Below, piece by piece: positions 1 through 19,129 of a stretch of 64,000 nt of DNA; within the stretch, counting starts at the first letter, position 1, and every line of letters starts with the position of its first letter. Below the pieces are notes generated by a model, which saw nothing but the letters and a program-made list of their open reading frames with translations, did not search any database and was not told the origin of the DNA. The DNA lies in assembly GCA_910591455.2 (NCBI GenBank), contig OU342814.1:17479303-17543302 (forward strand). The letters are read 5' to 3'. A program made the translations under genes and the position numbers. Source of the DNA: Pholis gunnellus. Lineage: Eukaryota; Chordata; Actinopteri; Perciformes; Pholidae.

Positions 1-235
1 TGAATTATTGATTCTCTGGGTCTCCGCTTATCACATCAACGGGATGCATAACAGTAATTTAAATCTGCACTTTTACTTTGAACTAGATTCAAGTCTAACT
101 TTAGTGTAATATACTGTACACATCATTATCCACAAAGTTTCCAAAGTTTCATTTTCTTTTGAAAAAGATTGCATTGCACCATGTGTCGTCATCATTCAAG
201 AGGATTTTCATGAAATTACTAATTTTTTTTTTTAC

Positions 236-3200
236 CTCACTGGCCAGTCTCTCGTATTCCTCCATCAGTTTCTCATTCTCCTGGTTTACACCGAGCACCT
301 TACAGATCCTGTTGGCAGCCGTCTCTGCCTGTGAGCACAGCGCACCACAACAATGTAATAACATCGGCGAAGAAACACAGCGGGCCGTGCTCCCATTGAT
401 CCTTTCCATTTCTCCAACAACGTCATCCTCACAATAGACGTGTTGATCAAGATGACAAGTCAGAAACAAAATATATCAGCAATATATTCTTGCGCCTGTT
501 CTCAAACTGCATATGGATAGGGTTAGCTAACTCATCTAAAAAACAATAGATATTAGTAATGTTATAGGTTAAACTACTATACCTGCTCCGCTCCAGCAAA
601 AGCATGGTAAAAGCAGGACACATAGGTCATGATCGCTCTTTCATCGGGCTTGGGGGTGTTGATGATATCTATGGTATCGAGACGGAGGAAAAATCAAAGT
701 GGCAGAAGTCTACTTCAAGTGTGATTTTAAGACTGAAACATTGCAAACACAAGCAGACCTCCAACAGACTAAATACCCTCATACAGTGAAGTTCATATTC
801 CAAACACATATTTCAAAGTATAGTGTATGAGAAAGCTCACATTTTTAACCAGATGACTCTACTCCATAAAACATTACCTTCTGCATCCAGCATTTTGGGA
901 ATGTCCAGGTGTTTCTCGGCTATTTCAAAAGCCAGGTTCAGGTTCCCCAGAGGATCATCCTAAATACAGAAACACAATTCTACATCACCGAACAGCAGTA
1001 CTGGACTTAAAATGTCCCCACGCTGACCTCCATGCTATGGCGGACACGTCACCTCCTGTACATGCACAGCAGTTCAACAGCACTCGTTTTAGTTTGTAGT
1101 ATCCGGATGTTTATCAGGAACTAAACGTGTTGATGACTGCAGTTTTGATCAGTCTCACCAAACCAGTCTCAGTGGGAAAATGATTTGTTATAATCTTCTC
1201 AAAACCGTGACATGCACATGTTGAACTTTTATCAACACTTATCGATTATTATTTTACAATCACGCAGTTGATCTGTTAGTTTGTATCATGTTAAAGTGAT
1301 GTCTTTGAGATGAGGGAAAATAACATTTATGAATCCAAAACCAGCAGATGTTTGTAATCTTTACTTCATAATTTACTTGAACGGCTATACAGTAAAAGTA
1401 AATCACTACAAGTTAATCAGCTAGTAAATGAATCCACTAACATTTCATCCCTACACTGTACATCATATATTTCTTGAAATGTGCTCACAGGTGACTCTGA
1501 CAGGGGAAACCAAGTGTTTTAACAGAGTGACAGTGGTGCATTAAGCCAACAGCTGACGGCGAGCCCTCCCCTGCTAATGGGGCAGTCAGTGAGAGTGCAA
1601 TGGGGTAAAGGGATCATGCTATCATGCTGATGCTATTGTCCCTATCTCTGTACCACTGTTCCATTAAGGTAGGGGGCTGGGGGGCTGGCACACTACATGA
1701 CAGGGCCAGCTGCTCACAGATCCAGTGCAGGAGACAAAGATGGATGTATAGGGTGGTAAAGTGATGGTGGGAAGGATGAATGACGAGAAGGCTACCCCAG
1801 TGCCTCTGTGTGTGTGTCTGTGTCTGTGTGTGTGTGTGCGTGCTCCACACCGGAGCTGTCTCGGCAGGCTGTAACAATGCGAGCTTAACAAGCACGCTCA
1901 CCTGGAGCCAGACTCAACAGCTGCCTGGCGCACAATGCAACCGTCTCCCGGCAGCATGAGCAGAACTGAAAGTCGAGGTGTGACCAAGTGTGCGAGTATG
2001 TATATCAAAGAGATTTAAAGAGTGAGGAAAAAGCCGTAGAGAGAAATAGATATGGTAGATTGTTCATGTGCCTCATATTTACCCCGAGTGCCCTTTCCAA
2101 ACAATGAAAATCGACACCATCCTTTACTTGAGATGTGACTGATGAATATCATAATACACATCTCATAGACATCTTCCTGCCTTTCATGGAGGCCCGGCGA
2201 CCTATAACTGGGGGACACAACATGACATCATGGACAATAGCAGAGGTGAAGTTAAGCCTGAGCTCTGTGGGGACTAGGCTCGTGTTTCTGTGACTATTCC
2301 GGGTCAACTCCAAGCCAGGCCAGTGAGTTGTGCGCTGAAAAGAGAGCGCTTCTGTTTCCAAAACAAATGAAAATGTCACTCTTCGTAATCGGACATGGTG
2401 TTCCCCTACTATACATATACACGGTATCGGGCCTAATTTGGCCGAGGTAAAGTAAATGTTCCTATTTGACCTCTGCAATCCGATATCATTTTTTAAAATC
2501 ACAATAAAACCATATGGACCAAATCTCTATTGTCATTTTTTCGCCCCAACTTGCAGTTTTATACCAAAACAGACTTGGCAGTGGAAGAGAGAAGCCTCAA
2601 CTATTCCCACAGACGACCTTCCTGTCTAAGACAGCTCCTTCTTCCAGTCGGGAAAGGTTGCGGTATTGTTGCTCGACTAACACTGGAGGGCTGTCAGCTG
2701 GGCTCGGTAGCTCTGCAAATAAGCAGCACAGCTCACTGAGGCCCTCGCCTGTTTGTACTCAAACACTGACAATCCTGGGCGTCCTTTTAACCCACAACAT
2801 TTAAATGAGCTGTGGACCTGTTTTCCCTGAAAAAGCATTTTAGCTCAAGCAGTACACACACACACACCGTGATATGCCGGATGAGAAAAGTCAAACTGTG
2901 CATTGATTTGTCATCATTTGAAGGTAGGCATCCCTTGATCTGCATATGAAATGCCATCTCTCCATTAAATCCAATGTTATATTGGGCACAGTGCATGCTA
3001 ATCATGATAAAGTTGTGAACTGCTTTAGGTAAGAATAATGAAGCATGACGTGGCACTAAATGAATGCACTTAGGATAAAAAAGCTGTAAAGAAGAAGCAC
3101 ATAACTTGATTAAAGACGCAATATATCCATTAGCCAAATGACACACTGTTTATCTACAGCAAACATTACATTACAGCACACAGCTGCTGCCTGTGACAAC

Positions 3201-6200
3201 AGAGTGGACTTCTTATCGACGGCTTACTTCATCCAACAAACTATAACTCCTACGACATGTTTTTAGTGTATCCAAAAGGGCCACAAGTCCCGACAAACTA
3301 GAAAGCATACACCTCCAGTCCTAGATAAAGACTAGTTTTCCTCAGTGTTTCGCAACATAAGTCATAAAAAGTAGCCCCACAAAAAGTGACATAATCCTGA
3401 ATCTGTATTTGTTTGAATCAGTTCACACTGTGACAGAGGTGTTAATCGTGTGGAAATCAGTGGTGTTAGTTTTAGGGGCTGAAACACAGCATCCTGGTTA
3501 CACGTGAAGCCACACGACACCTTGTTGAGCTTAGAGTAGTCGAGGAGGTCGGGTCTGTGTCTATGAATCAGGGCGCAGAGGGCCAGGCCATCCTTCCAGC
3601 TTCACACGCCAAAGAGCAGAGAGAACCAACACGTCAGTTCAAACGGTAAACGGACTGGACCCAAAGCGCTTCGCACAAACATGTCAACATTCAGCCCGTT
3701 CACTCACTCACACACACACACACACACACACACACTGATGCATGCAAGGTGCCACCTGTCCATCAGGATCTAAATTGATGGGCACATTCGAGCACACTCA
3801 CTCACTGGTGGCACGGCCTTTGGGAGCAATTTGGGGTTCAGTATCTTGCTAAAAGGACACCTCGACTGGAGGAGCCGGGGATCGAACCGCCGGTTTTACA
3901 GAGGACGACCCTCTCCGCTCAGAGATAACGGAGTCCAGTGCTAGCATTGACTATTGAAGGTGCAACAGCACTCGGTGGCAGCGTTTTTTGCTGATGCCAT
4001 TCTCAAGTCTAGCTATGTTTTACTTTTTAAAGTCAGCCTCAGGAAGAACTTACTACTGACATAATATAAATGTATTCACGTTATATCTAATATCTAATAA
4101 TTTTCTCTGAATGCCCAATTGAAATGAAAAAAGTCTTTGGAATATGTAATGATATTTAAGATATGACATGACCGTATAGAATGAGAGGACAACCTAGATT
4201 AGCTATCAATCACATAAACTATCACAGTATTGATGACATTATAACAGTGTTGGATGACCTCACCTGATATGGAAGTTTTGGACATTGACGTTCCTGTAGG
4301 GAGCAGTCTTTCTCTGACACCACAGAAGAAGACCTTCCTTGGCAGATGTTTCTGAGGAGGAAATCAATTCACAGGAGCTGGTTACATATTAGTGAGAACA
4401 TAGTAAGAGTTTTTCAATGTTTAGACATTCAGTGGACACACAGTGTCTACAGAGAATTTTATTTGGATTATTTGGAGTTTATTAGCTCACCCTCCACAGA
4501 AATGTCCTGGATGGCGAAGCGGAGGATGATGGTCCAGATCATCCCAAGAGTCATCTTTACATTACCGTCCACAATCTCTGAAAGGTGAACAACCTGTTGC
4601 AATCAGTTTGCACAACAGTGATTATTAACAGTATTATTCTGTTTGTGAGTCCCTATTGGACACCGGATTCCCTGTAGTATGTTTCATACATACAGGAAGG
4701 TGTTGGGATACCTTCAGCTCCAATGGAGACCAGTTTCACTCCTTTGCTCGTGATGTATTCCAACGCCTTGTTGACATTAGCGATCTTGTGAAATCGCATC
4801 TTCCCTCTGTCTGGCTTAGGTAACCTCTCTCCTGCAAAACAGAACAACATGTGGCAGAGTCAGACATGTTAGACGCCTTATGCGCTCAAACTGAAACAAT
4901 TGTATCCCATCATGAGCAAAACAGGCACCAAAACAAATACTACATTGATGAAAATTCAGCTCACGGCGAATAAAATGTGCACTACTGGTGCGGTATCAGA
5001 AAGAATAAATCCTGAACACATAAAGTTATAAAAGAAACATAATCCTTTCGTGATCTAACCTGAGATGACTTCCAGAAGCAGCATGAGTTTGAGTCCATTT
5101 CTGAAGTCCTCCTCGATATTTTCAATTTGAGTGCCGGCTTTCCTCAGGTGGGAGTTACACCAGGCTGTGAATGTCTAACAGGAAAGGGACACCCAGGTCA
5201 ATTAAAAGGGGATTTGATCAAATATCACCATACAGACGAACAGCACTCTGCGCATGACAATAAAGCTTATAAAGCTTTGCTGATTGCACCACAGATGATT
5301 AAATAAAAAAGAATACCACATGAGAATGCATGTAGCTTGAAAAACTAACTAAGCTCCAAAGTTAGACTTTAACCCCATTATAAATGGATTACACTACAAG
5401 CATGGTATTCCTCTCTGTAGACCTGAACAAACTGAGGCAGCTAACAGCTTAACAAGTCTTCCCAACAAGACTATGCGCCAAATCGACGTTGACCTGTTTG
5501 ACCACTGCTACATTTTCAGATTAACCTTCAGTGACCCATTCGTGTCCAATTTCAACTTTTTCTTTGCTGTATTTCCACAGCTAACGAGCATCAAAACTAA
5601 CGTGCTTCATATGGGGGGGGGGGGGGGGTACTGAAATACTATAAATCAAGTTAAGACAGGCTCATTGTCTTTCTCCTCCTCCTATTTTTACAAAGTCTGT
5701 CAATAGCGAGCCACAGAGTTCAGGGGCGCTCGGCGCTGCAATGGATGAAAGCTGGGAGCCGACCGCAGAGCACATTCCAAACCGATATAAGGCGTTAAAT
5801 TTAGAGCGCTCTGCTGTGGCTCATGATAAGAGACGGAGGAGGGGGAAACACAACGTCCGAGCGTGTCAACATGAGTGAAAATGTCACGTGGATGCGGAGA
5901 GAGTTTTCGCCTCACGTCACTTTCTGTCACTATTTCTCCACTTCTGATGTGATTGGTTACAGCTGCGGGGAGATAGCTTTATCACAGCACATGTGTGCTG
6001 TTCTTCCAGCTCATTACTATGCTGAGGGCCAATGAATGGGTCTGTCAAGGTGTCAGACAAAAACATTTAAATACCGTCATCAGCTAGAAATCACATTTTT
6101 ATTTTTCATAGATATTTAAATGGTCTATAATGGAAGCGAAGTGGATGCTAGACTTGACATTTATTTTTCTCTTTTACTTTCCTACCTAACAAATAGGTCT

Positions 6201-8593
6201 CAATGAGTACTTTTACTATTTTGAAGTATATTTTAAAACATTTATTAGCAGTTGATAGTCATCCAGGAAAGACTGAGAGCCTTTTTCACATTTGGCTTCA
6301 CTTCATTTTGAATATTTTAACAGTTTATTTGCATTTTTGATAAAATGGTGTAATGAATTTGCATTCTTATCCTGTTGGATTAGAGAGAAAAGAGTGAATG
6401 AGTAGCTCAGTCATTTTATCTGAGCTATACTTTTAACATTTACATGAGTATGTTTTATCGCCTGTAGACCTATTGGCTAATATATAAATTCAACAAAGTC
6501 ACATCGCTTGAGGAAGATGTTTTAGCACTCTTTCCGACCCTGACTCTCACACATGCCTGTGCTCAGTGCGGGTGTCTCTGGGTGCCCATGCAGCCAGCCA
6601 CTCAGGCTTCCCCTCTGGGTGCCGTGCGAGAACAGAATATTGCAGGCTTTACAGTAAAGGCCATCACATTCCCCTGAGTGAGTCCCCGGGGTGTATGTGA
6701 CATTGAACTGCTGCACTCCCTTGTTAGAAAAAAAAAAAACGTGGCCCGCAAATTTTACCCCTGTCCACAGTCGCCGACCCCTGCTGCCCACTTTCCAAGC
6801 CCCCTGCCTCCCTCTGCAGCACTACCGACCAGTGACGGTTAGAGCTAAAAATAATTATGAATCGCATCCAGAAAGGACCACTCCTGCCACTGAACTGACT
6901 GATGCCTTTGGGGGCCTCGCTGGGTCAGAGGCTGGCAGGCTTGTGTCCGGGTCGATGGAAAATACATGAGAACCGAATGTTTAACATATTGAAAAGAACA
7001 GAGGCTCTGTAACATGAGTGGGCACTCGAGGAGTAGCCGTCTTTAATAGATTCACGAAGCTCACATTAATATTGAAGGAAAGCTGCGAGTAGGATTTGAA
7101 TGAAGGCTGCTGCCCCGGGGCTTGACCTAGATTATAGATTTAAGGGTACTGGAGAGACATTATTTTGGAAAAAAAAATAAAAGCCTTTTTGGCAAAAAGA
7201 ACAACGTCATCGCACCCCACCTTGCAAAAGAAAAGAAACACAATACCAGTGTTGCTGGTGCTTTATCTATTCTGATCATTTTTAAACAGCTGCTACGAGA
7301 ACCAGACCCTACTTGTCAACTTCAAAATACAATCAGTAAGAAGATAAACAGTGTGAAAATAGCTGTGGATACAGACCAGGGACCTATTGCTGCCTTGTGT
7401 TACTACAAATACACAGTTTTGTCATCCTCGTGGGGGCCAAAGAAGGTTATGTGCAGCAGAGCTGGTGGCCTCCAGTTGTGCAAAGAGCTGCAGTTTAAGG
7501 CCCAGGCCAACTTTTTAAAGCCCTAAAACCAATTGACAATGTGGGAGGCCGAGGCTATATTGAGTTGAGCCGATGCTGCTGGTACAATATTTCTCCCTGG
7601 TTTCTATAAACAAAAGAATTCCGACCCAAGGACACTGGATTAACCCTACTGTAATGCCTTTTGGTCCTGAGGTTTAAAATTAGATGCAGCGTCCATTCTA
7701 ATCCCGAGAGCGTCATCATGTGTTAGGAGCATCTGTTGACAGCTCGCATTCCGCGCGTATCAGTGGAGAGGCAGCGGTCTGGAGAGCCGCTGGAAGGCAG
7801 CGCTATTGTTAGCTGCCTGGTACCCACGACCCACCGCATCCGTCCGTCAAAAGACGCCCTCCATGGACGCGCCCGGCATGCGATGCGTCAAGTGAGCAGC
7901 ACGTAAATAGAACCACACCGGAAGTTAAGTGATGCTGTCCTGCAAAATAAAACTATACGTTCATTTCACTTCTTTGATAGTTGCATGTGAATTGGTGCCA
8001 GGGAGTGGGCTACCTCGCAAGTCACGTTAGCACTATTAACGGTTACTAACGGCTACGTTTCCTAGCGCCTTTCCCCACATAACGTTACATTTCCTGTAAC
8101 GTTACACACATAAATCGGCAAGTATTGAAGAAAAATGCCTCATTATATTGGCGTGTATGAGTATATGAGTATAACACTTAACGCTCATGAAAACGTTATG
8201 TTCGCCATCATGTCTTATTTTGAAAGTGTTAACCGGAAGTTAAGCTCTTTATTGTGGTAAGTTTGATGTCGGACCAAACAGCTGTTAGAAACTTGTACTG
8301 TAAAAAAAAGTTTACTAGCAGAGTATTAGCGTTAAATGGAAATGTCAAATAAAGAGTTTTAACTTTAAAAACTAACTTCTACTGTTCCCATCACACAGTG
8401 CGTAAATATATCTAGGATTTAATGTAATTGTATTATTTAGAAATAGGTGTTTTTGACTTACCTTCCTCTGCTGTTGTTCCCAGGCAGGGTCAAGTAGCAT
8501 GTCCCTGTCCCAATCATCCTCCTGGTTCATGTACTCATACTCGTAGCCGTTATCATAGTGCACCGTGGTCTCAACCTGGGTCATCATCATCAC
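236..8593 (-). CDS. actn2: Muscle-type alpha-actinin, 5' part (actin-binding domain), truncated at window edge
   Basis: Coding exons on the minus strand: 8462-8593, 5060-5174, 4712-4831, 4491-4577, 4264-4351, 3521-3599, 878-959, 583-668, 236-328. They total 882 nt (294 codons) in one open frame, and the sizes 115/120/87/88/79/82/86/93 are those of vertebrate alpha-actinin genes. The product starts MMMMTQVETT, has the conserved DWDRDMLLDPAW segment, then two calponin-homology domains (about residues 45-265), and enters the neck at AETAANRICKVLG. The rod, EF-hands and stop lie left of the window. The family crosslinks actin at the Z-disc. Diagnostic residues (FHKIANVNKAL, YSKLNK, EIAEKH, PDERAIMT, EEYERLASE) exclude the ACTN1/4 class and lean to ACTN2, but WKDGLAL and the Met-rich start resemble ACTN3, so the paralogue is uncertain. 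The start was chosen at the first Met of the exon-1 frame. Intron 1 is 3.3 kb. Confidence 0.93.
3738..3926 (-). mobile_element. tRNA-derived SINE fragment (teleost type)
   Basis: Read on the minus strand, this stretch contains a B-box-like GGCGGTTCGATCCCCGGCTC, followed by a body with the phrases TGTCCTTTTAGCAAGATACT and GAACCCCAAATTGCTCCC and a GTGAGTGAGTGTG tail. That is the arrangement of the common percomorph tRNA-derived SINEs. The copy is diverged (for example a duplicated GTGAGTGAG and a damaged A-box side) and lies in the actinin intron between exons 3521-3599 and 878-959, next to a (CA)n tract at about 3710-3736. The assignment rests on recalled family sequence. Confidence 0.72.
5175..8461. 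other. Alpha-actinin intron 1: no coding exon, candidate regulatory DNA
   Basis: This is a 3.3-kb first intron. It holds a G16 run at about 5613-5628, a perfect MEF2-type site at 6845-6854, a CAGCTG E-box at about 7289, and a GC-richer segment at 7740-8250 with CpGs and two copies of ACCGGAAGTTAAG (7917-7929 and 8232-8244). Short ORFs here look like chance frames. No spliced coding exon was recognised. Confidence 0.6.
6845..6854 (+). promoter_or_regulatory. MEF2-type site in alpha-actinin intron 1
   Basis: The sequence CTAAAAATAA matches the MEF2 consensus YTA(A/T)4TAR exactly. It lies about 1.7 kb downstream of the alpha-actinin start codon in the direction of transcription, a common place for muscle enhancers. 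Function is inferred from sequence only, and a 10-bp match can occur by chance in AT-rich DNA. Confidence 0.4.
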
Positions 8594-8862
8594 TGCGCCG
8601 GTTTACTTTCTGTTCCCCTGAAACTCAACTGCTTGATCAAATGTATCGCTGACGACGTGAGAGTAGCCTGACTTTCTTCTCTGTGAGTTGCTTCTTCTTC
8701 TCGCTCTCTTTCTCTCTCTCACGCTTGCCCTTGTCCTCCCGACCCGACAGTCGTCTGGCCCTGGTTGCCACAGATGAACAAGCGAAGTTATCATTAGTAC
8801 CGGACAGCCACGTGACGCCCTCATACCTCCCCCCCAAAATTCCCCATTTACCCCCCCCCCCC

Positions 8863-8903
<41 letters not shown>

Positions 8904-8954
8904 ACACTCAAACAAACAGCAGCAGGACAGTTTATTAACTTGAGATCAACAGTC
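8594..8954. other. Short spacer between p4ha1 3' end and alpha-actinin start
   Basis: Only about 360 bp separate the alpha-actinin ATG (8593) from the p4ha1 polyadenylation signal (8955-8960), and both genes run leftward. The alpha-actinin promoter and 5' UTR must therefore sit in this spacer or in the p4ha1 3' UTR. It contains a pyrimidine-rich stretch (8676-8735), a C15 run at 8851-8865 and a (CA)n tract to about 8909. No TATA box was recognised. Confidence 0.6.
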
Positions 8955-8960
8955 TTTATT
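8955..8960 (-). terminator. p4ha1: Polyadenylation signal of p4ha1
   Basis: The plus-strand TTTATT reads AATAAA on the minus strand, with cleavage expected near 8935-8945. This gives p4ha1 a 3' UTR of about 1.37 kb (to 10318). The UTR includes a (CTT)n tract at 9167-9195. No coding sequence was found within it. Confidence 0.55.
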
Positions 8961-10318
8961 GTAGAAAAAAAAAACAATTTCAGACTTTCATTTAAAACAA
9001 AAAAAATAACACAAAACTGGCTTGGGACATATAAATAAAATGTTTCTTCCTTGGAAAACACACATATTCTCACACTGAAAAGCACTGGGCACCATTAGAA
9101 AAACCTACCAGAATCATTCACTCTGTAAAAAAACTGTCATGGCACAATGTGGTGTGTCCAGCCCGCTCTTCTTCTTCTTCTTCTTCTTCTTCTTCCAACT
9201 AATGTTCATTACTATTGTTCCTTTGGTGCTCTTACTATTTCAACGACAGCTGGTGGTCGTCTGGGTCCTCACACAACACCGGTACAATGGGGATGAACAC
9301 ATACTAAATTCTACGCAGCGTCGGGGTGTTGGTAACTGTGTCTGTGTCCAGCTGTTAAGCTGCACTTGTAATCACCCTATGTTCAAGTACATCAAATCTA
9401 ACAATATCTCATAGTGTGACCATTCAATTGACTTAAAAAACAACAACTAAAGAACACTTGTCTTTGAGGCAGACAAACACGTTATGTGAAATGTGAAAAA
9501 CCACAACTGAAAGCGTTTCTGTCTACCAAAACACTACGCTGAATTGTTGTCAGATTTTTGGAGTCCGACCATTTTCTGATGTACTGAGTCTATTCCTTCC
9601 ACAAAGCACTTACTTTGGTTTTTAAAAATGTAATCAAAGTTATTGGAGGCAGACTTTGCTATGTAAATAAAGAAAGAAATGGAGTGAACCTACTGTACCC
9701 TAATTCAATCCCTCTAAAGAATAAGCCAGTTTCAGAAACATAAACTGTTTTAAAAGGTGTAAAAATCATTTCACAAAGAGATAGTGCGCAACCCCAATGC
9801 ATTCCCATGGTTTAAAATGTTTAAAAAAAACACAGGCCCAACTGCTCTGCTAATGAAATGAAAGGGATCCAACGAATCAGAAAGGCCTCTTAAAAAAATG
9901 TGAGCTGTTCCTTTAAGGTTCAAACTGTCGGGGAGGAAGCTGGTCCTCACTCCTGAAGGATTAACCTCACATCAGACACAGAGTTCATACAGAGTGCAAA
10001 GACGGACACATTGGAGTGAAAAAAGGGCGTTTCTCCAAAACCATCCAACAATCTTAAGAACATACGTTATCCGTCATAGTGTTGCTAAAACTGTCCAGGG
10101 GCTCGACGTTAACCCAAACAATCTGTGGGCTCAGAGCGTAACAGCTGGGGAGGAAAAGGGAGTGTTTGTAGAGAGAGAGGGGGGGGGGGGTGAGCCGTTT
10201 GGACCCCACGTGTGTGTCCTGTCTGATCTGCTGCAGTGTTCTATGGTCCGGGGAGGTTCACAAGGAAGGAGGGAGTGAGAGGGCCGAGGAGGTGAAGAGG
10301 AAGCTTTTATGTTTGCCA
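8961..10318 (-). other. p4ha1: p4ha1 3' untranslated region
   Basis: This is the stretch between the p4ha1 stop codon (10319-10321) and the AATAAA at 8955-8960. It is AT-rich, carries a (CTT)n microsatellite at 9167-9195 and a G10 run near 10183, and contains only short chance ORFs. The boundary is inferred from the signal position. Confidence 0.55.
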
Positions 10319-17703
<7,385 letters not shown>

Positions 17704-18236
17704 CCTGAAGAAAGAGGGAGAGAATTGGATTAGTTAACCATGACTTAATTGCAGGCTGTTACACTAACTAACATACCCAACATCTCTAAATTCGGACAGA
17801 CGTTTCAAGTTTTAGTCATTTAATGTCTGGCTTTCATTTCTAGTGAGCCACATCAAACATCAGTGACCTTGCATCTCATCTAGAATGCTTCTTCCTCGGT
17901 TGTTGCTTAACCTCCCTGATGTATGATGTTGTTGTTCCTTTACTCCCTACAGTGCTGCTCCTATTGAACTCAAAACCTGGTTGTTAGTCCCATTTAAGAG
18001 CAGATAATCCGCAGACCTACAGTGGGCAGTTTATCTTTTTTATTCTCTTCATAAAAGAGGGGGGGGGGGGTGACAAAGAAAGAGACACAAATTAAAATCT
18101 ATGTTTAGGTGCATCAAAAGGTAAAACAAAAGGAGTCATCAAAGCCTTGAAAAGTTGGGAGCATCTCCTTCATCTTTTTACAAGTGCAGCCTCCTGACGA
18201 CCACACAAAGCCAAATATAAGTCTGCGGTTGCTTAC

Positions 18237-18343
18237 GCTGTGTCCGGTTTGGTTTTGCAGTTGGCATAGTCATAACTACTACAGGGCTTCTGGCCTGTGA
18301 GGCGTGGCACCGCCGATGGGTTCTGACGTTGACTTGTGAGAAT
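18237..18343 (-). other. p4ha1: Candidate 107-nt untranslated exon of p4ha1 with upstream ORF
   Basis: On the minus strand a TTCCCCCAG acceptor precedes ATTCTCACAAG and the segment ends GGACACAGC before GTAAGC. It lies 0.5 kb upstream of the exon that carries the start codon. If spliced onto that exon (acceptor before 17704), an ATG near its 3' end opens a 23-codon frame that runs out of frame across the p4ha1 start and stops 35 nt beyond it. The exon is supported only by splice consensus. Confidence 0.4.
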
Positions 18344-18617
18344 CTGGGGGAACAGATTTTAACTGCACTTCTTTAGGAGGTGTCGAAGTAAATTTTTGCA
18401 TGCGCAACACGCCTCACATTGGTGATATTTATGAGTTTTCCACTTCTGTTGAAGAGCAGAGAACAGCCGCTTCCCTTTCATTTCACATCCCGAGAGTCTC
18501 AAACGGGTTCTGCGTCTGTCAGACGGTCTGAAAGGAATACTACCATAACAGCAGAGTGCAGAGCAATAACTTCATGTAGGCTACAGCAAACTGCAGGGCG
18601 GGTAGATCTATTCTTGA

Positions 18618-18855
18618 AATATTATGACTTTATTCCTGTAATATTAGGACTTTATTCCTGTAATATCATGACTATATTCTTGTAATATTAGGACTTTATT
18701 CCTGTAATATTAGGACTTTATTCTTAGAATATTAGGACTTTATTCTTGGAATATTAGGACTTTATTCCTGGAATATTAGGACTTTATTCCTGGAATATTA
18801 GGACTTTATTCCTGGAATATTAGGACTTTATTCTTGGAATATTAGGACTTTTTTC
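18618..18855. repeat. 22-bp minisatellite, about 10.8 copies
   Basis: A tandem array of a 22-bp unit beginning AATATTAGGACTTTATTC, followed by CTGT, CTGG, TTGG or TTAG variants. Early units end in TGT and later ones in TGG, so the array probably grew by local duplication. It lies in p4ha1 intron 1 between the candidate exon at 18237-18343 and a large CA tract. Confidence 0.95.
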
Positions 18856-18980
18856 AAATACAAACGCAAGAGGTGTCAGGTACAATAATAAGAATACCAC
18901 TGGAAATATCCACAACAAACACACTTGCACTCACAAGAAAAACCCTTGCAAACCAACACACACACACCTTCGTGCTATGC

Positions 18981-19124
<144 letters not shown>

Positions 19125-19129
19125 GGTCA

